A stretch of DNA of 64,000 nucleotides from Streptomyces sp. NBC_01454 (GCF_036227565.1 NZ_CP109460.1:2170001-2234000), one strand, 5' to 3'. Shown: positions 13,953 through 25,928, counted from the stretch's first letter. Made by a program: numbers and translations. The notes: generated by a model from the letters alone, not told the origin.

Positions 13953-15638
13953 TCAGACCTCGACGACCACGGGGAGGATCATCGGGCGGCGGCGGTAGTT
14001 GTCCGACACCCACTTGCCCACCGAGCGGCGGACCAGCTGCTGGAGCTGATGGGGTTCCGCGACGCCGTCCTGGGCCGCCTTGGCCAGGGCCTCATCGATC
14101 TTGGGGATCACGGCCGAGAAGGTCGCGTCGTCGATGCCGGAGCCGCGGGCCTGGAGATGCGGGCCGCCGACGATCTTGCCGGTGCTGCTGTCGACGACCA
14201 CGAAGACCGAGATGATGCCCTCGTCGCCGAGGATGCGGCGGTCCTTCAGATGGGTTTCGGTGACATCGCCGACCGAGAGGCCGTCGACGTAGACATAGCC
14301 CGCCTGGACCTTGCCGGTGATCTTGGCGACGCCCTTGACCAGGTCGACCACGACGCCGTCCTCGGCGATGACGATCCGGTCCTTCGGTACGCCGGTCAGG
14401 GCGCCCAGCTCGGCGTTGGCACGCAGATGGCGCCATTCGCCGTGCACCGGCATGAGGTTCTTCGGCTTGCAGATGTTGTAGAAGTACAGCAGCTCGCCGG
14501 CCGAGGCATGGCCCGAGACGTGGACCTTGGCATTGCCCTTGTGGACCACGTCCGCACCCCACCTGGTGAGGCCGTTGATCACGCGGTAGACCGCGTTCTC
14601 GTTGCCCGGGATGAGGGAGGACGCCAGGATCACGGTGTCGCCCGGGACGATCCGGATCTGGTGGTCGCGGTTGGCCATCCGGGAGAGGGCGGCCATCGGC
14701 TCGCCCTGGGAACCCGTGCAGACCAGCACGACCTCGTCGTCGGGGAGGTCGTCGAGGGCCTTGACGTCGACGACCAGGCCGGCCGGGACCTTGAGATAGC
14801 CCAGTTCCCGGGCGATGCCCATGTTGCGGACCATCGAGCGGCCGACGAAGGCGACCCGGCGGCCGTACTCGTGCGCCGCGTCGAGGATCTGCTGGATGCG
14901 GTGCACATGGCTGGCGAAGCTGGCGACGATGATGCGCTTCTGGGCGTTCGCGAACACCGTGCGCAGCACGTTGGAGATGTCCCGCTCGGGCGGGACGAAG
15001 CCCGGGACCTCCGCGTTCGTGGAGTCGGAGAGGAGCAGGTCGATGCCCTCCTCGCCGAGCCGCGCGAAGGCGGGGAGGTCGGTCAGGCGGCGGTCCAGCG
15101 GCAGCTGGTCCATCTTGAAGTCGCCGGTGTGCACGACCATGCCCGCGGGGGTGCGGATCGCGACGGCCAGCGCGTCGGGGATGGAGTGGTTGACCGCGAC
15201 GAATTCGCAGTCGAAGGAGCCGATCCGCTCGGTGTGCCCTTCCTTCACCTCAAGGGTGTAGGGGCGGATGCGGTGCTCCTGAAGCTTGGCCTCGATCAGG
15301 GCGAGGGTCAGCTTGGAGCCGATGAGGGGGATGTCCGGCTTCTCCCGGAGGAGGTAGGGGACACCACCGATGTGGTCCTCGTGGCCGTGCGTGAGCACGA
15401 TGCCGTCGATGTCGTCGAGGCGGTCCCTGATAGACGTGAAGTCCGGCAGGATCAGGTCGATTCCGGGTTGCTCCTCCTCGGGGAAGAGCACTCCGCAGTC
15501 GACGATCAACAGCCGGCCGCCGTATTCGAAGACCGTCATGTTGCGGCCGATCTCGCCGAGGCCGCCGAGGGGGGTGATGCGCAGGCCGCCCTTGAGAAGC
15601 TTGGGCGGGGCGCCGAGCTCAGGATGCGGATGACTCAA
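13953..15638 (-). CDS. rnj: Ribonuclease J
   Basis: A 561-residue metallo-beta-lactamase/beta-CASP ribonuclease that matures and degrades RNA from the 5' end in the cytoplasm. The zinc motif HGHEDH is at residues 84-89 (GIVLTHGHEDHIGGVPYLL), and the later beta-CASP motifs (LLSDSTNAE, SFASHVHRIQQI, SGHASAGEL) are present, followed by the C-terminal domain ending ILPVVVEV. The start is a TTG at 15638 with AGGAG nine bases before; this gives the residues SHPHPELGAPPKLL and fits the family length better than the in-frame ATGs upstream. It is the next gene after dapA in the same direction (113-bp gap), and has its own terminator. A dapA-RNase J neighbourhood is usual in actinobacteria. Confidence 0.95.
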   Translation of the reverse strand: MSHPHPELGAPPKLLKGGLRITPLGGLGEIGRNMTVFEYGGRLLIVDCGVLFPEEEQPGIDLILPDFTSIRDRLDDIDGIVLTHGHEDHIGGVPYLLREKPDIPLIGSKLTLALIEAKLQEHRIRPYTLEVKEGHTERIGSFDCEFVAVNHSIPDALAVAIRTPAGMVVHTGDFKMDQLPLDRRLTDLPAFARLGEEGIDLLLSDSTNAEVPGFVPPERDISNVLRTVFANAQKRIIVASFASHVHRIQQILDAAHEYGRRVAFVGRSMVRNMGIARELGYLKVPAGLVVDVKALDDLPDDEVVLVCTGSQGEPMAALSRMANRDHQIRIVPGDTVILASSLIPGNENAVYRVINGLTRWGADVVHKGNAKVHVSGHASAGELLYFYNICKPKNLMPVHGEWRHLRANAELGALTGVPKDRIVIAEDGVVVDLVKGVAKITGKVQAGYVYVDGLSVGDVTETHLKDRRILGDEGIISVFVVVDSSTGKIVGGPHLQARGSGIDDATFSAVIPKIDEALAKAAQDGVAEPHQLQQLVRRSVGKWVSDNYRRRPMILPVVVEV

Positions 15639-15751
15639 AAGACTCTCCTCACCACACGCGCCACGCTGCCGTCGAGGCACGTGGCGCGCATGACATTCGT
15701 GCACTTGCTATATGGCGGTTGTTGGTCCGTATTCAGTTGTGAAGTCCGTGA

Positions 15752-16651
15752 TCAGAGCTGTACCCCGCCGGCGGCGAGATCGCGCGTGAGCTGCTCGGTC
15801 TCCTCCGGGGAGAGCTCCACGAGCGGCAGCCGCAGGGGACCGGCGGGCAGGCCCTGCAGGCCCAGCGCCGCCTTGGTCGTGATGACGCCCTGGGTGCGGA
15901 ACATGCCGGTGAAGACGGGGAGCAGCTTCTGGTGGATCTCGGTGGCCTTGGTGACATCGCCGTTGAGGTGGGCGTCCAGGAGGGCGCGCAGCTCGGGGGT
16001 GACGACATGGCCGACCACGGAGACGAAGCCGATGGCGCCGACCGAGAGCAGCGGGAGGTTGAGCATGTCGTCGCCGCTGTACCAGGCGAGGCCACAGCGG
16101 GCGATGGCCCAGCTGGCGCGGCCGAGGTCGCCCTTGGCGTCCTTGTTGGCGACGATCCGGGGGTGCTCGGCGAGCCGGACGAGGGTCTCGGTGTTGATCG
16201 GGACGCCGCTGCGGCCGGGGATGTCGTAGAGCATGACCGGCAGGTCGGTGCTGTCCGCGATGGCGGTGAAGTGCCTCAGCAGGCCCTCTTGCGGGGGCTT
16301 GCTGTAGTAGGGCGTCACCGCGAGCAGACCGTGCGCGCCGGCTTCCTGGGCGCCGCGGGCCAGCTCCAGGCTGTGGCGGGTGTCGTTGGTGCCGGCTCCG
16401 GCGACGACAAAGGCGCGATCGCCGACCGCCTCGACCACGGCGCGGACCAGCTGGGCTTTCTCCGCATCGCTGGTGGTCGGGGACTCTCCGGTGGTGCCGT
16501 TGACGACGAGGCCGTCATTACCGGCGTCCACCAGGTGGGTAGCCAGTCGCTGCGCGCCGTCGAGGTCGAGAGCGCCATCCGCCGTGAATGGCGTGACCAT
16601 GGCGGTCAGCACCCGCCCGAAGGGGGTCTGCGGTGTGGAAGTCGGAGCCAT
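15752..16651 (-). CDS. dapA: 4-hydroxy-tetrahydrodipicolinate synthase
   Basis: A 299-residue TIM-barrel aldolase that condenses pyruvate with aspartate semialdehyde, the first committed step of lysine and diaminopimelate synthesis. The signature GTTGESPTTSDAE, the tyrosine block VTPYYSKPPQEG and the Schiff-base lysine in IVANKDAKGDL are all present. The ATG at 16651 is chosen because it matches family length. It lies between thyX upstream and RNase J downstream, with dapB only 2.7 kb away, so two steps of the pathway are locally clustered although interrupted by thyX and small genes. Confidence 0.95.
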   Translation of the reverse strand: MAPTSTPQTPFGRVLTAMVTPFTADGALDLDGAQRLATHLVDAGNDGLVVNGTTGESPTTSDAEKAQLVRAVVEAVGDRAFVVAGAGTNDTRHSLELARGAQEAGAHGLLAVTPYYSKPPQEGLLRHFTAIADSTDLPVMLYDIPGRSGVPINTETLVRLAEHPRIVANKDAKGDLGRASWAIARCGLAWYSGDDMLNLPLLSVGAIGFVSVVGHVVTPELRALLDAHLNGDVTKATEIHQKLLPVFTGMFRTQGVITTKAALGLQGLPAGPLRLPLVELSPEETEQLTRDLAAGGVQL

Positions 16652-16712
16652 GGGTCCCACGCTACTCGTAGCTCCCCACAGGATGCGCCTCTGGGGAGCG
16701 GGGATGTGGACA

Positions 16713-16748
16713 CCGGCACTGCCTGCTCGGGGGTTCAAGCAGTGCCGG
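16713..16748 (-). terminator. Hairpin between thyX and dapA
   Basis: CCGGCACTGC (16713-16722) pairs with GCAGTGCCGG (16739-16748) around a 16-nt loop. It is downstream of thyX and upstream of the dapA start. There is no clear T-run, so attenuation or partial termination are both possible. Confidence 0.5.
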
Positions 16749-16848
16749 GTCCGTCTGTTCAGCGTAGATGAACTTCTTAAAATGCCGCAATCCGGACACC
16801 TTGCACCCCCGCCCCGCGCGGTCCGGCATCCGGCCCCCGGCCTGGGCC

Positions 16849-17625
16849 TTACGGGGCGATCCGGCCATTCGCATTGAATGCGCCGTACGTGAGCGGCATG
16901 AGCGTGGCCCAGTGGGCCTCCATCCGCTCGCCGACCATTTCGATCTCCCGCTGCGGGAAGGAGGGCACCTTCGCCTGCTCGTGCTGGGTCCGCAGGCCGA
17001 GGAAGTGCATCAGCGAGCGTGCGTTGCAGGTGGCGTACATGGAGGAGAAGAGGCCGACGGGGAGCACCGCGCGGGCGACCTCGCGGGCCACGCCGGCGGC
17101 CAGCATCTCCTGGTACGCCTCGTACGCCCGGCGGTAGGAGTCCTCCATGACGCGGCTGGTCAGGTCGTACTGCTCCGGGGTGCCGTCGACGAATTCGTAC
17201 TTTCCGGGGCGGCCCTGCTGGACGAGCTTGCGGGAGGCACCGGGAACGTAGAAGACCGGCTCCAGCTGGCGGTAGCGGCCGGACTCCTCGTTGTACGACC
17301 AGCCGACGCGGTGGCGCATGAACTCGCGGAAGACGAAGATCGGCGCGCTGATGAAGAAGGTCATGGAGTTGTGCTCGAACGGGCTGCCGTGCCGGTCCCG
17401 CATGAGGTAGTTGATCAAGCCCTTGGAGCGCTCGGGGTCCTTCTGGAGCTCCTCGAGGGACTGCTCGCCGGCCGTGGAGACACGGGCCGCCCACAGCACG
17501 TCGCTGTCCGCTGCGCTGTGCTTGACCAGCTCGACCGTCACCTCGCTCCGGAAGCTGACGGCTGCACTGCCAGGGCCCTCAGTGCTCTCAGTGCTCTCAG
17601 TGCTCTCGGCGGGGGTCTGGGACAC
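16849..17625 (-). CDS. thyX: Flavin-dependent thymidylate synthase
   Basis: A 258-residue ThyX, which methylates dUMP to dTMP using FAD and methylenetetrahydrofolate. The ThyX motif RHRVGWSYNEES begins at residue 104, and the C-terminal ATCNARSLMHFLGLR block is intact. The GTG at 17625 is taken as start because it has GGAAGGAAC in front and yields the usual length; an in-frame ATG upstream would add 25 residues unlike the family. The N-terminus contains a Ser-Thr-Glu tripeptide repeat encoded by a 9-bp tandem repeat. It is divergent from the small membrane gene at 17859. Confidence 0.95.
   Translation of the reverse strand: MSQTPAESTESTESTEGPGSAAVSFRSEVTVELVKHSAADSDVLWAARVSTAGEQSLEELQKDPERSKGLINYLMRDRHGSPFEHNSMTFFISAPIFVFREFMRHRVGWSYNEESGRYRQLEPVFYVPGASRKLVQQGRPGKYEFVDGTPEQYDLTSRVMEDSYRRAYEAYQEMLAAGVAREVARAVLPVGLFSSMYATCNARSLMHFLGLRTQHEQAKVPSFPQREIEMVGERMEAHWATLMPLTYGAFNANGRIAP
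17581..17607 (-). repeat. Three 9-bp tandem repeats in the 5' end of thyX
   Basis: AGTGCTCTC occurs three times head to tail on the plus strand and encodes Ser-Thr-Glu repeats on the minus strand, in a linker before the conserved ThyX core. The copy number is likely to vary without harming the enzyme. Confidence 0.85.
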
Positions 17626-17858
17626 CGGCGGTTCCTTCCAATCGATCCTCGTGCGCGACCAGACTACGGCCCGCCACTGACAGCCCAGGAAATGCCGCAT
17701 GATGCCGCGTTAGCCGCAAAACGGGCGGCGCTATAGCAGCGTTCGGAGCGGCAGTTGATATTTTTCACAGAAGTCCCTGAAATCGGGCACCGATCGGACC
17801 GCGCAGACGTCTAACCCTGTGACAGTGCCCACTTCGAGGTTCCTAGGAGAGCCCGCTC

Positions 17859-18098
17859 ATGTTCCGCCGGCGAGAGCCCGTCCCGTTCGCCTTTGTTGCA
17901 GAGGCAGACCGGTTCCGCAGCAATGTCACTCCCCCGCCGCGTCAGCGCGCCTCCCGTGGGCAGCTGCTCGGCCAGTCTCTCATCACGCTGACAGTCGTGG
18001 GCGGCCTGGCCGGCGCCCTGCTGTTCGGCGTTCCCGCACTGCAGCAGGACAGTTCCACCTCGAGCCGGGTGCATCAGTCCGAAGCGTCGCATCGCTGA
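17859..18098 (+). CDS. Small single-pass membrane protein, unknown
   Basis: A 79-residue protein starting at an ATG with TAGGAGAG nine bases upstream. The N-terminus is MFRRREPVPFAFVAEADRF; one hydrophobic segment (about residues 41-62, LITLTVVGGLAGALLFGVPAL) is followed by a short Ser/Gln-rich tail. It is divergent from thyX and leads the PH-domain-like gene at 18199 by 100 bp. I do not recognise the family. The good ribosome binding site and the hydrophobic pattern make it likely real. Confidence 0.7.
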   Translation: MFRRREPVPFAFVAEADRFRSNVTPPPRQRASRGQLLGQSLITLTVVGGLAGALLFGVPALQQDSSTSSRVHQSEASHR

Positions 18099-18198
18099 TC
18101 GGGCCGGCGGGGTGTGCCGCAAGTGGTTCCGCTCCGCCCGTCCCGATAGCCTCACCGGTCACAGCTTCCGTCAGCGTGCCCATGAGTGAGGATCAGCC

Positions 18199-18750
18199 GT
18201 GCCCCTGCCTTTCCTGACGGCCGACCGCGAGCTCGACACCCCTGCCGCGGATCACGCCGCACTGCCGCATGACGAGCCCGACCACTGGCGCCGTCCCTAC
18301 CGCCCCGGACCGTGGCGGGTAGGGGCGGCGGCGGTGTTTTTGCTGCTCGCGTCGTTCGTCCTGCTCTCGGCGATGATCATCGCGATGGCCGGCTCGCTGC
18401 CCGGCGCCGCGGTCTGTGTCCTGGTGGGGGCGCTGATGATCGCCTTCGCACTGCGGCTGCTGCGCGTCGGCCTCTGGGTCAGCTCCCAGGGTCTGCGGCA
18501 GGTGAATCTCCTGCGGACGTCCACGGAGCCGTGGAGCGCCATCGCCTCGGTGCGCACCCGCCAGCAGCCGGTGCGCTGGCTGGGACTGCCCCGGACGGTG
18601 CAGGGGCAGGCGCTGATCGTCGAGCGGACACAGGGTGATCCGCTGCGGGCGCTGATCACGGACCGCAACGGGGATTTCCTGTCCCGCCCGGAGGCGTTCG
18701 AGCACGCCGCGGATGTGCTGGAGGCGTGGGCAGCGGAGCACCGCGGCTGA
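18199..18750 (+). CDS. Two-pass membrane protein with bacterial PH-like domain
   Basis: A 183-residue protein starting at GTG 18199 (GAGGAT upstream). Residues 1-35 are polar and acidic and end in the basic HWRRPYRPGPWRVG; two closely spaced transmembrane helices (about 37-85, AAAVFLLLASFVLLSAM and LPGAAVCVLVGALMIAFAL) follow. The remainder (VSSQGLRQVNLLRTSTEPWSAIASVRT...) looks like the beta-sheet domain of the bPH2/DUF2581-type membrane proteins common in actinobacteria. Function unknown. It converges with the gene at 18889. Confidence 0.75.
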   Translation: MPLPFLTADRELDTPAADHAALPHDEPDHWRRPYRPGPWRVGAAAVFLLLASFVLLSAMIIAMAGSLPGAAVCVLVGALMIAFALRLLRVGLWVSSQGLRQVNLLRTSTEPWSAIASVRTRQQPVRWLGLPRTVQGQALIVERTQGDPLRALITDRNGDFLSRPEAFEHAADVLEAWAAEHRG

Positions 18751-18888
18751 CGGCTGAAGGCCGGGGCACCGCCCGGACGCCCCGCCCCGGCGCCCCTCCC
18801 GTCACCGACGCGCCTCCGGGGCCCGCGAGCCCGCGGCCAGGGCCGGCCCCGGCCGCCCGGATCCGATCTCAGGCGGCCGGACCGGATC

Positions 18889-19344
18889 TCAGGCGGCCGA
18901 CACGGTCTTCCCGTCGTGCAGGGCGATCGCCCGCTGCATCGCCTTGCGGGCGCGCGGGGTGTCCCGGGCGTCGTGGTACGCAACGGCGAGCCGGAACCAC
19001 GCACGCCAGTCGGCGGGTGCCTCCTCCGTCTCGGCCTGCCGCCGGGCGAACACCGCGTCGGCGGCGTCCCGGTCGATCCGGCCGCCGGGGGTCCGCTGGA
19101 GCTCGTCGGCCGGCAGCCCGCCCTCGGCCTCCAGCGCATGCGCCAGCCGGTGGGCGTCGCGGGCGAAGCGGGTGTTGTGCCGGAGGAACCAGGCACCGAT
19201 GCACGGCAGCACGAAGGCCACCGCGCCCATGCCCATGGCCGCCGGCTCGCCGGTCAGCAGGAGAAGGACGCCCTCCAGCCCCACCACGCCGAAGACGAGG
19301 ACCAGCACGGTGGCGAGGAAGAAGTACGTGATCTTGCCGCCCAT
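18889..19344 (-). CDS. Membrane protein with TPR-like C-terminus
   Basis: A 151-residue protein with two transmembrane helices at residues 5-32 and 36-52 (MGGKITYFFLATVLVLVFGV; MGMGAVAFVLPCIGAWF), then a soluble helical part WRAWFRLAVAYHDARDTPRARKAMQRAI that looks like a single tetratricopeptide hairpin. Its start codon is only 4 bp beyond the dapB stop, so it is probably translated with dapB. I recognise no specific function; the TPR call is by pattern only. Confidence 0.78.
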   Translation of the reverse strand: MGGKITYFFLATVLVLVFGVVGLEGVLLLLTGEPAAMGMGAVAFVLPCIGAWFLRHNTRFARDAHRLAHALEAEGGLPADELQRTPGGRIDRDAADAVFARRQAETEEAPADWRAWFRLAVAYHDARDTPRARKAMQRAIALHDGKTVSAA

Positions 19345-19348
19345 GCCG

Positions 19349-21503
<2,155 letters not shown>

Positions 21504-21507
<4 letters not shown>

Positions 21508-23735
21508 TTGTCGGTGTCGTCCTTCGTGTCGTCCTGCGCACCCTTGTCGGCGTCCTCGCCCTCGATCACGGGGATCAGGGAGAGCTTGCCGCGCTGGTCG
21601 ATCTCGGCGATCTCGACCTGGACCTTGGCGCCCACCGCGACCACGTCCTCGACGTTCTCCACACGCTTGCCACCGGCGAGCTTGCGGATCTGCGAGATGT
21701 GGAGCAGGCCGTCCTTGCCCGGGAGCAGGGAGACGAACGCACCGAAGGTGGTGGTCTTGACGACCGTGCCCAGGTAGCGCTCGCCGACCTCCGGCATGGT
21801 CGGGTTGGCGATGCCGTTGATCGTGGCGCGGGCGGCCTCGGCGGCCGGGCCGTCGGCGGCACCGATGTAGATGGTGCCGTCGTCCTCGATCGTGATGTCG
21901 GCGCCGGTGTCCTCCTGGATCTGGTTGATCATCTTGCCCTTGGGGCCGATGACCTCACCGATCTTGTCCACCGGGATCTTGACGGTGATGATCCGCGGGG
22001 CGTTCGGGGACATCTCGTCCGGGACGTCGATGGCCTCGTTCATGACGTCCAGGATGTGCAGACGCGCGTCACGGGCCTGCTTCAGCGCGGCGGCCAGGAC
22101 CGAGGCGGGGATGCCGTCGAGCTTGGTGTCGAGCTGCAGCGCGGTCACGAACTGCTTGGTGCCGGCGACCTTGAAGTCCATGTCGCCGAAGGCGTCCTCC
22201 GCACCGAGGATGTCGGTGAGGGCGACGTAGTGGGTCTGGCCGTCGATCTCCTGGGAGATCAGGCCCATGGCGATACCGGCGACCGGGGCCTTGAGGGGCA
22301 CACCGGCGTTCAGCAGCGACATGGTCGAGGCGCAGACCGAGCCCATGGACGTCGAGCCGTTGGAGCCCAGCGCCTCGGAGACCTGGCGGATCGCGTAGGG
22401 GAACTCCTCGCGGGTCGGCAGGACCGGCATGATGGCGCGCTCGGCGAGCGCGCCGTGGCCGATCTCGCGGCGCTTGGGGGCGCCCACGCGGCCGGTCTCA
22501 CCGACGGAGTACGGCGGGAAGTTGTAGTTGTGCATGTAGCGCTTGCGGGTCACCGGGGAGAGGGTGTCCAGCTGCTGCTCCATGCGGAGCATGTTGAGGG
22601 TGGTGACGCCCAGGATCTGGGTCTCGCCACGCTCGAACAGCGCGGAGCCGTGCACCCGCGGGATCGCCTCGACCTCGGCGGCGAGCGTACGGATGTCCGT
22701 GACGCCGCGGCCGTCGATGCGCGTCTTCTCCTTGATCACGCGCTCGCGGACCAGGGTCTTGGTCAGCGAGCGGTACGCGGCGGAGATCTCCTTCTCGCGG
22801 CCCTCGAACTCCGGCAGGAGCTTCTCGCCGGCCAGCGCCTTGACGCGGTCCAGCTCGGCCTCGCGCTCCAGCTTGCCGGCGATGGTCAGCGCCTGGCTGA
22901 GCTCATCCTTGACGGCCTTGGTCAGCGCCTCGAGGACGTCGTCCTGGTAGTCCAGGAAGATCGGGAACTCACCGACGGGCTTGGCGGCCTTGGCGGCGAG
23001 GTCCGACTGGGCCTTGCACAGGACCTTGATGAAGGGCTTGGCAGCTTCCAGACCGGCGGCGACGACCTCTTCGGTCGGGGCCTCGGCGCCGTCCTTGACC
23101 AGCTGGATGGTCTTCTCGGTGGCCTCGGCCTCGACCATCATGATCGCGACGTCGCCGTCCGGGAGGACGCGGCCGGCCACGACCATGTCGAAGACGGCGT
23201 CCTCGAGCTCGGTGTGGGTCGGGAACCCCACCCACTGGCCGTTGATCAGCGCGACACGGGTGCCGCCGACCGGGCCGGAGAAGGGCAGGCCGGCCAGCTG
23301 CGTGGAGCAGGAGGCGGCGTTGATCGCGACCACGTCGTAGAGGTGGTCGGGGTTGAGCGCCATGATCGTCTCGACGATCTGGATCTCGTTGCGCAGGCCC
23401 TTCTTGAAGGAGGGGCGCAGCGGGCGGTCGATCAGGCGGCAGGTGAGGATCGCGTCCTCGGAGGGGCGGCCCTCACGGCGGAAGAAGGAACCGGGGATCT
23501 TCCCGGCTGCGTACATCCGCTCCTCGACGTCGACGGTCAGCGGGAAGAAGTCCAGCTGGTCCTTCGGGGTCTTGGAAGCGGAGGTGGCCGACAGCACCAT
23601 GGTGTCGTCGTCCAGGTACGCCACGGCGGAACCGGCGGCCTGCTTGGCCAGGCGGCCCGTCTCGAAGCGGATGGTACGGGTGCCGAAGGATCCGTTGTCG
23701 ATCACGGCTTCGGCGTAGTGGGTCTCGTTCTCCAC
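21504..23735 (-). CDS. pnp: Polyribonucleotide nucleotidyltransferase (PNPase/GPSI)
   Basis: A 743-residue phosphorolytic 3'-5' exoribonuclease that in Streptomyces also makes 3' tails. Two RNase PH domains (about 10-230 and 330-560, with [26 protein letters not shown] and [17 protein letters not shown]), an alpha-helical linker, a KH domain ([16 protein letters not shown]) and an S1 domain ([26 protein letters not shown]) are all visible. The GTG at 23735 follows GAGGAG and gives [11 protein letters not shown], the conserved N-terminus. It follows rpsO, the classic rpsO-pnp arrangement, with a hairpin in the intergenic region that is a plausible RNase III target. Confidence 0.97.
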
Positions 23736-23827
23736 CAGGAATATCTCCTCGTCTGCGTCCGCTGCCCGTGTGGCGGCGGACCGTCTTCGGTGGAGCGCCG
23801 GTGCGGGCCGGTCTTCGATCGAAGCAC

Positions 23828-23865
23828 CCGGAGCGACGGACGCGGGGCGTCCGTGCATCGTCCGG
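23828..23865 (-). promoter_or_regulatory. rpsO-pnp intergenic hairpin (possible RNase III site)
   Basis: ACGGACGC (23836-23843) pairs with GCGTCCGT (23847-23854), with an outer CCGGA/TCCGG stem across an internal loop. It lies 93 bp upstream of the pnp start. In S. coelicolor the rpsO-pnp intergenic hairpin is cleaved by RNase III; equivalence here is inferred from position. Confidence 0.5.
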
Positions 23866-23987
23866 GGGCCACTACCGAGGACCGGCGGCCAGGAGGCGCT
23901 CCTACCGCGTTCAGTTTTGCGGTATGGCACCAGACTACAAAGCTTCCGTCCACCATGAGGTGGCGTGGGCATCCGGTGCCTATGGCA

Positions 23988-24021
23988 AAGGGAGCGGCCC
24001 CCGGCGGGAACCGCTCCCCTT
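23988..24021 (-). terminator. Weak terminator or attenuator after rpsO
   Basis: AAGGGAGCGG (23988-23997) pairs with CCGCTCCC (24011-24018) around a GC-rich loop directly after the rpsO stop. It may partially terminate before pnp. Confidence 0.55.
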
Positions 24022-24029
24022 ATGGCGTG

Positions 24030-24317
24030 TTACTTGGCGCCCGCCGCACCGCGGCGGATGCCCAGGCGCTCGACCAGCGCGCGGAAGCGCGTGATGTCCT
24101 TCTTCGCCAGGTACTGCAGCAGGCGGCGGCGCTGGCCGACGAGCAGCAGCAGACCACGGCGGGAGTGGTGGTCGTGCTTGTGGGTCTTGAGGTGCTCGGT
24201 CAGGTCCGAGATGCGGCGGGAGAGCATCGCGACCTGAACCTCGGGGGAACCGGTGTCACCCTCCTTGGTGGCGAACTCGGCCATGATCTGCTTCTTCGTA
24301 GCGGCGTCGAGCGACAC
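24030..24317 (-). CDS. rpsO: 30S ribosomal protein S15
   Basis: A 95-residue S15, complete from [20 protein letters not shown] to the basic tail [10 protein letters not shown], with the conserved [25 protein letters not shown] helix that binds 16S rRNA. The start is GTG with GAGGAG upstream. It lies between eccD and pnp. It has its own leader of about 100 bp after the eccD terminator. Confidence 0.97.
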   Translation of the reverse strand: MSLDAATKKQIMAEFATKEGDTGSPEVQVAMLSRRISDLTEHLKTHKHDHHSRRGLLLLVGQRRRLLQYLAKKDITRFRALVERLGIRRGAAGAK

Positions 24318-24417
24318 GCGGTACTCCTCTTGGTTTCGGTCCGTGAGCGCCCCTGGTTTGCCTCACAGGGAATCTTGGATGACTCGACCGGACCGTCACA
24401 CAGCGTACCAGCTGAAA

Positions 24418-24449
24418 ACGGCCCCCCGACCGGGTGGTCGGGGGGCCGT
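24418..24449 (-). terminator. eccD terminator
   Basis: A 14-bp stem, ACGGCCCCCCGACC pairing with GGTCGGGGGGCCGT around a GGGT loop, lies 15 bp past the eccD stop and insulates rpsO. Confidence 0.88.
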
Positions 24450-24464
24450 GAATCCGGCGGTCGG

Positions 24465-25928
24465 CTAGCTGCCGGTGAGTCCGCGGACCTTGCCGTACAC
24501 CTCCAGGACCGCCAGGCACAGCGGCACCAGGGAGAGCAGGAACAGCCCGTCGAAGATGTCGAAGATCCGGCCCCAGAAGGGGGTGACACCCTTGCGCGGG
24601 ACGATCAGTCCGACGCCGACGAGCAGGGCGGCGCCCGCCGCGATGCTGCTGGAGAACCAGACGGTGCGGATGTTCAGCGGACCGGAGTCCTGGAAGCGGA
24701 GCAGGTCGACGAAGATGTCCGACGGCGGGTTCAGCGCGATGCCCAGGATGAGCAGGACGATCGTCAGGATGCCGGCGATGGTCAGGCAGGCGACCTGCGC
24801 GGTGTAGTCGAAGAGCCGGGCCCGGAGCATGATCGTGATACCGGCGGCCAGCGCCAGCAGCTGGGCCCACATGTTGTCGGAGAAGCCGAGGACGACACCG
24901 GCGGAGCCGACGACCAGGGCGGCGCAGCCGGCGACCAGGCCGAGCAGCAGCTCGTGGCCGCGCTTGGCCTGGTTGGCGATCTTGACGAAGTCGACGGACT
25001 CGGTCTCGCCGCCGTTGTCGTAGGAGCCCTTGGCGATCTGGTCGGGCGACTTGTAGCCGATGGGCAGCCGGGCGAAGCGGGCGGAGAGGCCGGGCAGCCA
25101 GGCGACCAGGGCGATCGACACGACGGCGGTGACGGCGGCGACCTCGCGGGGCGCGGCGCCGGTGAGGATCGCGGCGAAGACCGCGAGGGTGCCGATGGCG
25201 GCCAGGAACGCGGCTGCCACGAAGGGTGCGTCACCACGCGGCAGCAGGACCACCAGCAGGACGGACGCGATCAGGACGACGACACAGCCGACCAGGAGGT
25301 GCAGCCGGCCGGGTCCGGAGCCCTGGTCGACGGGGAAGATGCCCGAGCCGGCGAGCAGCAGGTGCGGCAGCGCGGCCAGGCCGAGCGCGATGGAGGAGCC
25401 GTGGTCGTCGTAGACCCGGGCGCGGACGCCGGCCAGTGCGACCAGGACGATGCCGACGACACCGGCGATGATGCCGGGCAGGCGGTGCATGTCGCGGTTC
25501 AGGGGGTTGGAGAACCACAGGGCGAACGCCATCATCACGAGCAGCAGGACCCCGGCGGACAGGCCGACGACATGCATGAGGTCGTCGCTCCAGCGGCTGC
25601 GGTTGCGCTTGACCGCGGAGGCGACGGCGTCGGAGACGTCGTCGAAGACCGGCAGCGGCAGCGACTCGGCGAACGGCTTCAGCAAAAGAAGGTCGCCGTC
25701 GAGGATCTGCTGCTGTGCGAGCGACTGGCCGGCGTCGAGCACCGTGCCGTCGCGGCGTACGAGGTGATAGCCGGTCGGTGCACCTTCGGCCTGGGACTGC
25801 CCGGAGAGCCGCAGGATCTCCGGATAGATGTCGACGAGTGCGACATCCTCCGGCAGAGCCACATCGATCCGTGCATCCGGCGCGGCGACAGTGACCCGGC
25901 AAAAACCGGTGCCAGTGCTCGTGCTCAC
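24465..25928 (-). CDS. eccD: Type VII secretion integral membrane protein EccD
   Basis: A 487-residue polytopic membrane protein. Residues 8-85 form a ubiquitin-like (YukD-type) domain (CRVTVAAPDARIDVALPEDV...LAQQQILDGDLLLLKP), a basic linker follows, and then about eleven hydrophobic helices run to the C-terminus. EccD forms the transmembrane vestibule of the ESX core complex with EccB, EccC and EccE. The start is the GTG at 25928. It is divergent from eccC across a 257-bp gap, an arrangement that lets two core genes share a control region. A GACGGTTGACAGTAGGAT stretch at 26071-26088 is the only promoter-like part I noticed there. Confidence 0.93.
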   Translation of the reverse strand: MSTSTGTGFCRVTVAAPDARIDVALPEDVALVDIYPEILRLSGQSQAEGAPTGYHLVRRDGTVLDAGQSLAQQQILDGDLLLLKPFAESLPLPVFDDVSDAVASAVKRNRSRWSDDLMHVVGLSAGVLLLVMMAFALWFSNPLNRDMHRLPGIIAGVVGIVLVALAGVRARVYDDHGSSIALGLAALPHLLLAGSGIFPVDQGSGPGRLHLLVGCVVVLIASVLLVVLLPRGDAPFVAAAFLAAIGTLAVFAAILTGAAPREVAAVTAVVSIALVAWLPGLSARFARLPIGYKSPDQIAKGSYDNGGETESVDFVKIANQAKRGHELLLGLVAGCAALVVGSAGVVLGFSDNMWAQLLALAAGITIMLRARLFDYTAQVACLTIAGILTIVLLILGIALNPPSDIFVDLLRFQDSGPLNIRTVWFSSSIAAGAALLVGVGLIVPRKGVTPFWGRIFDIFDGLFLLSLVPLCLAVLEVYGKVRGLTGS

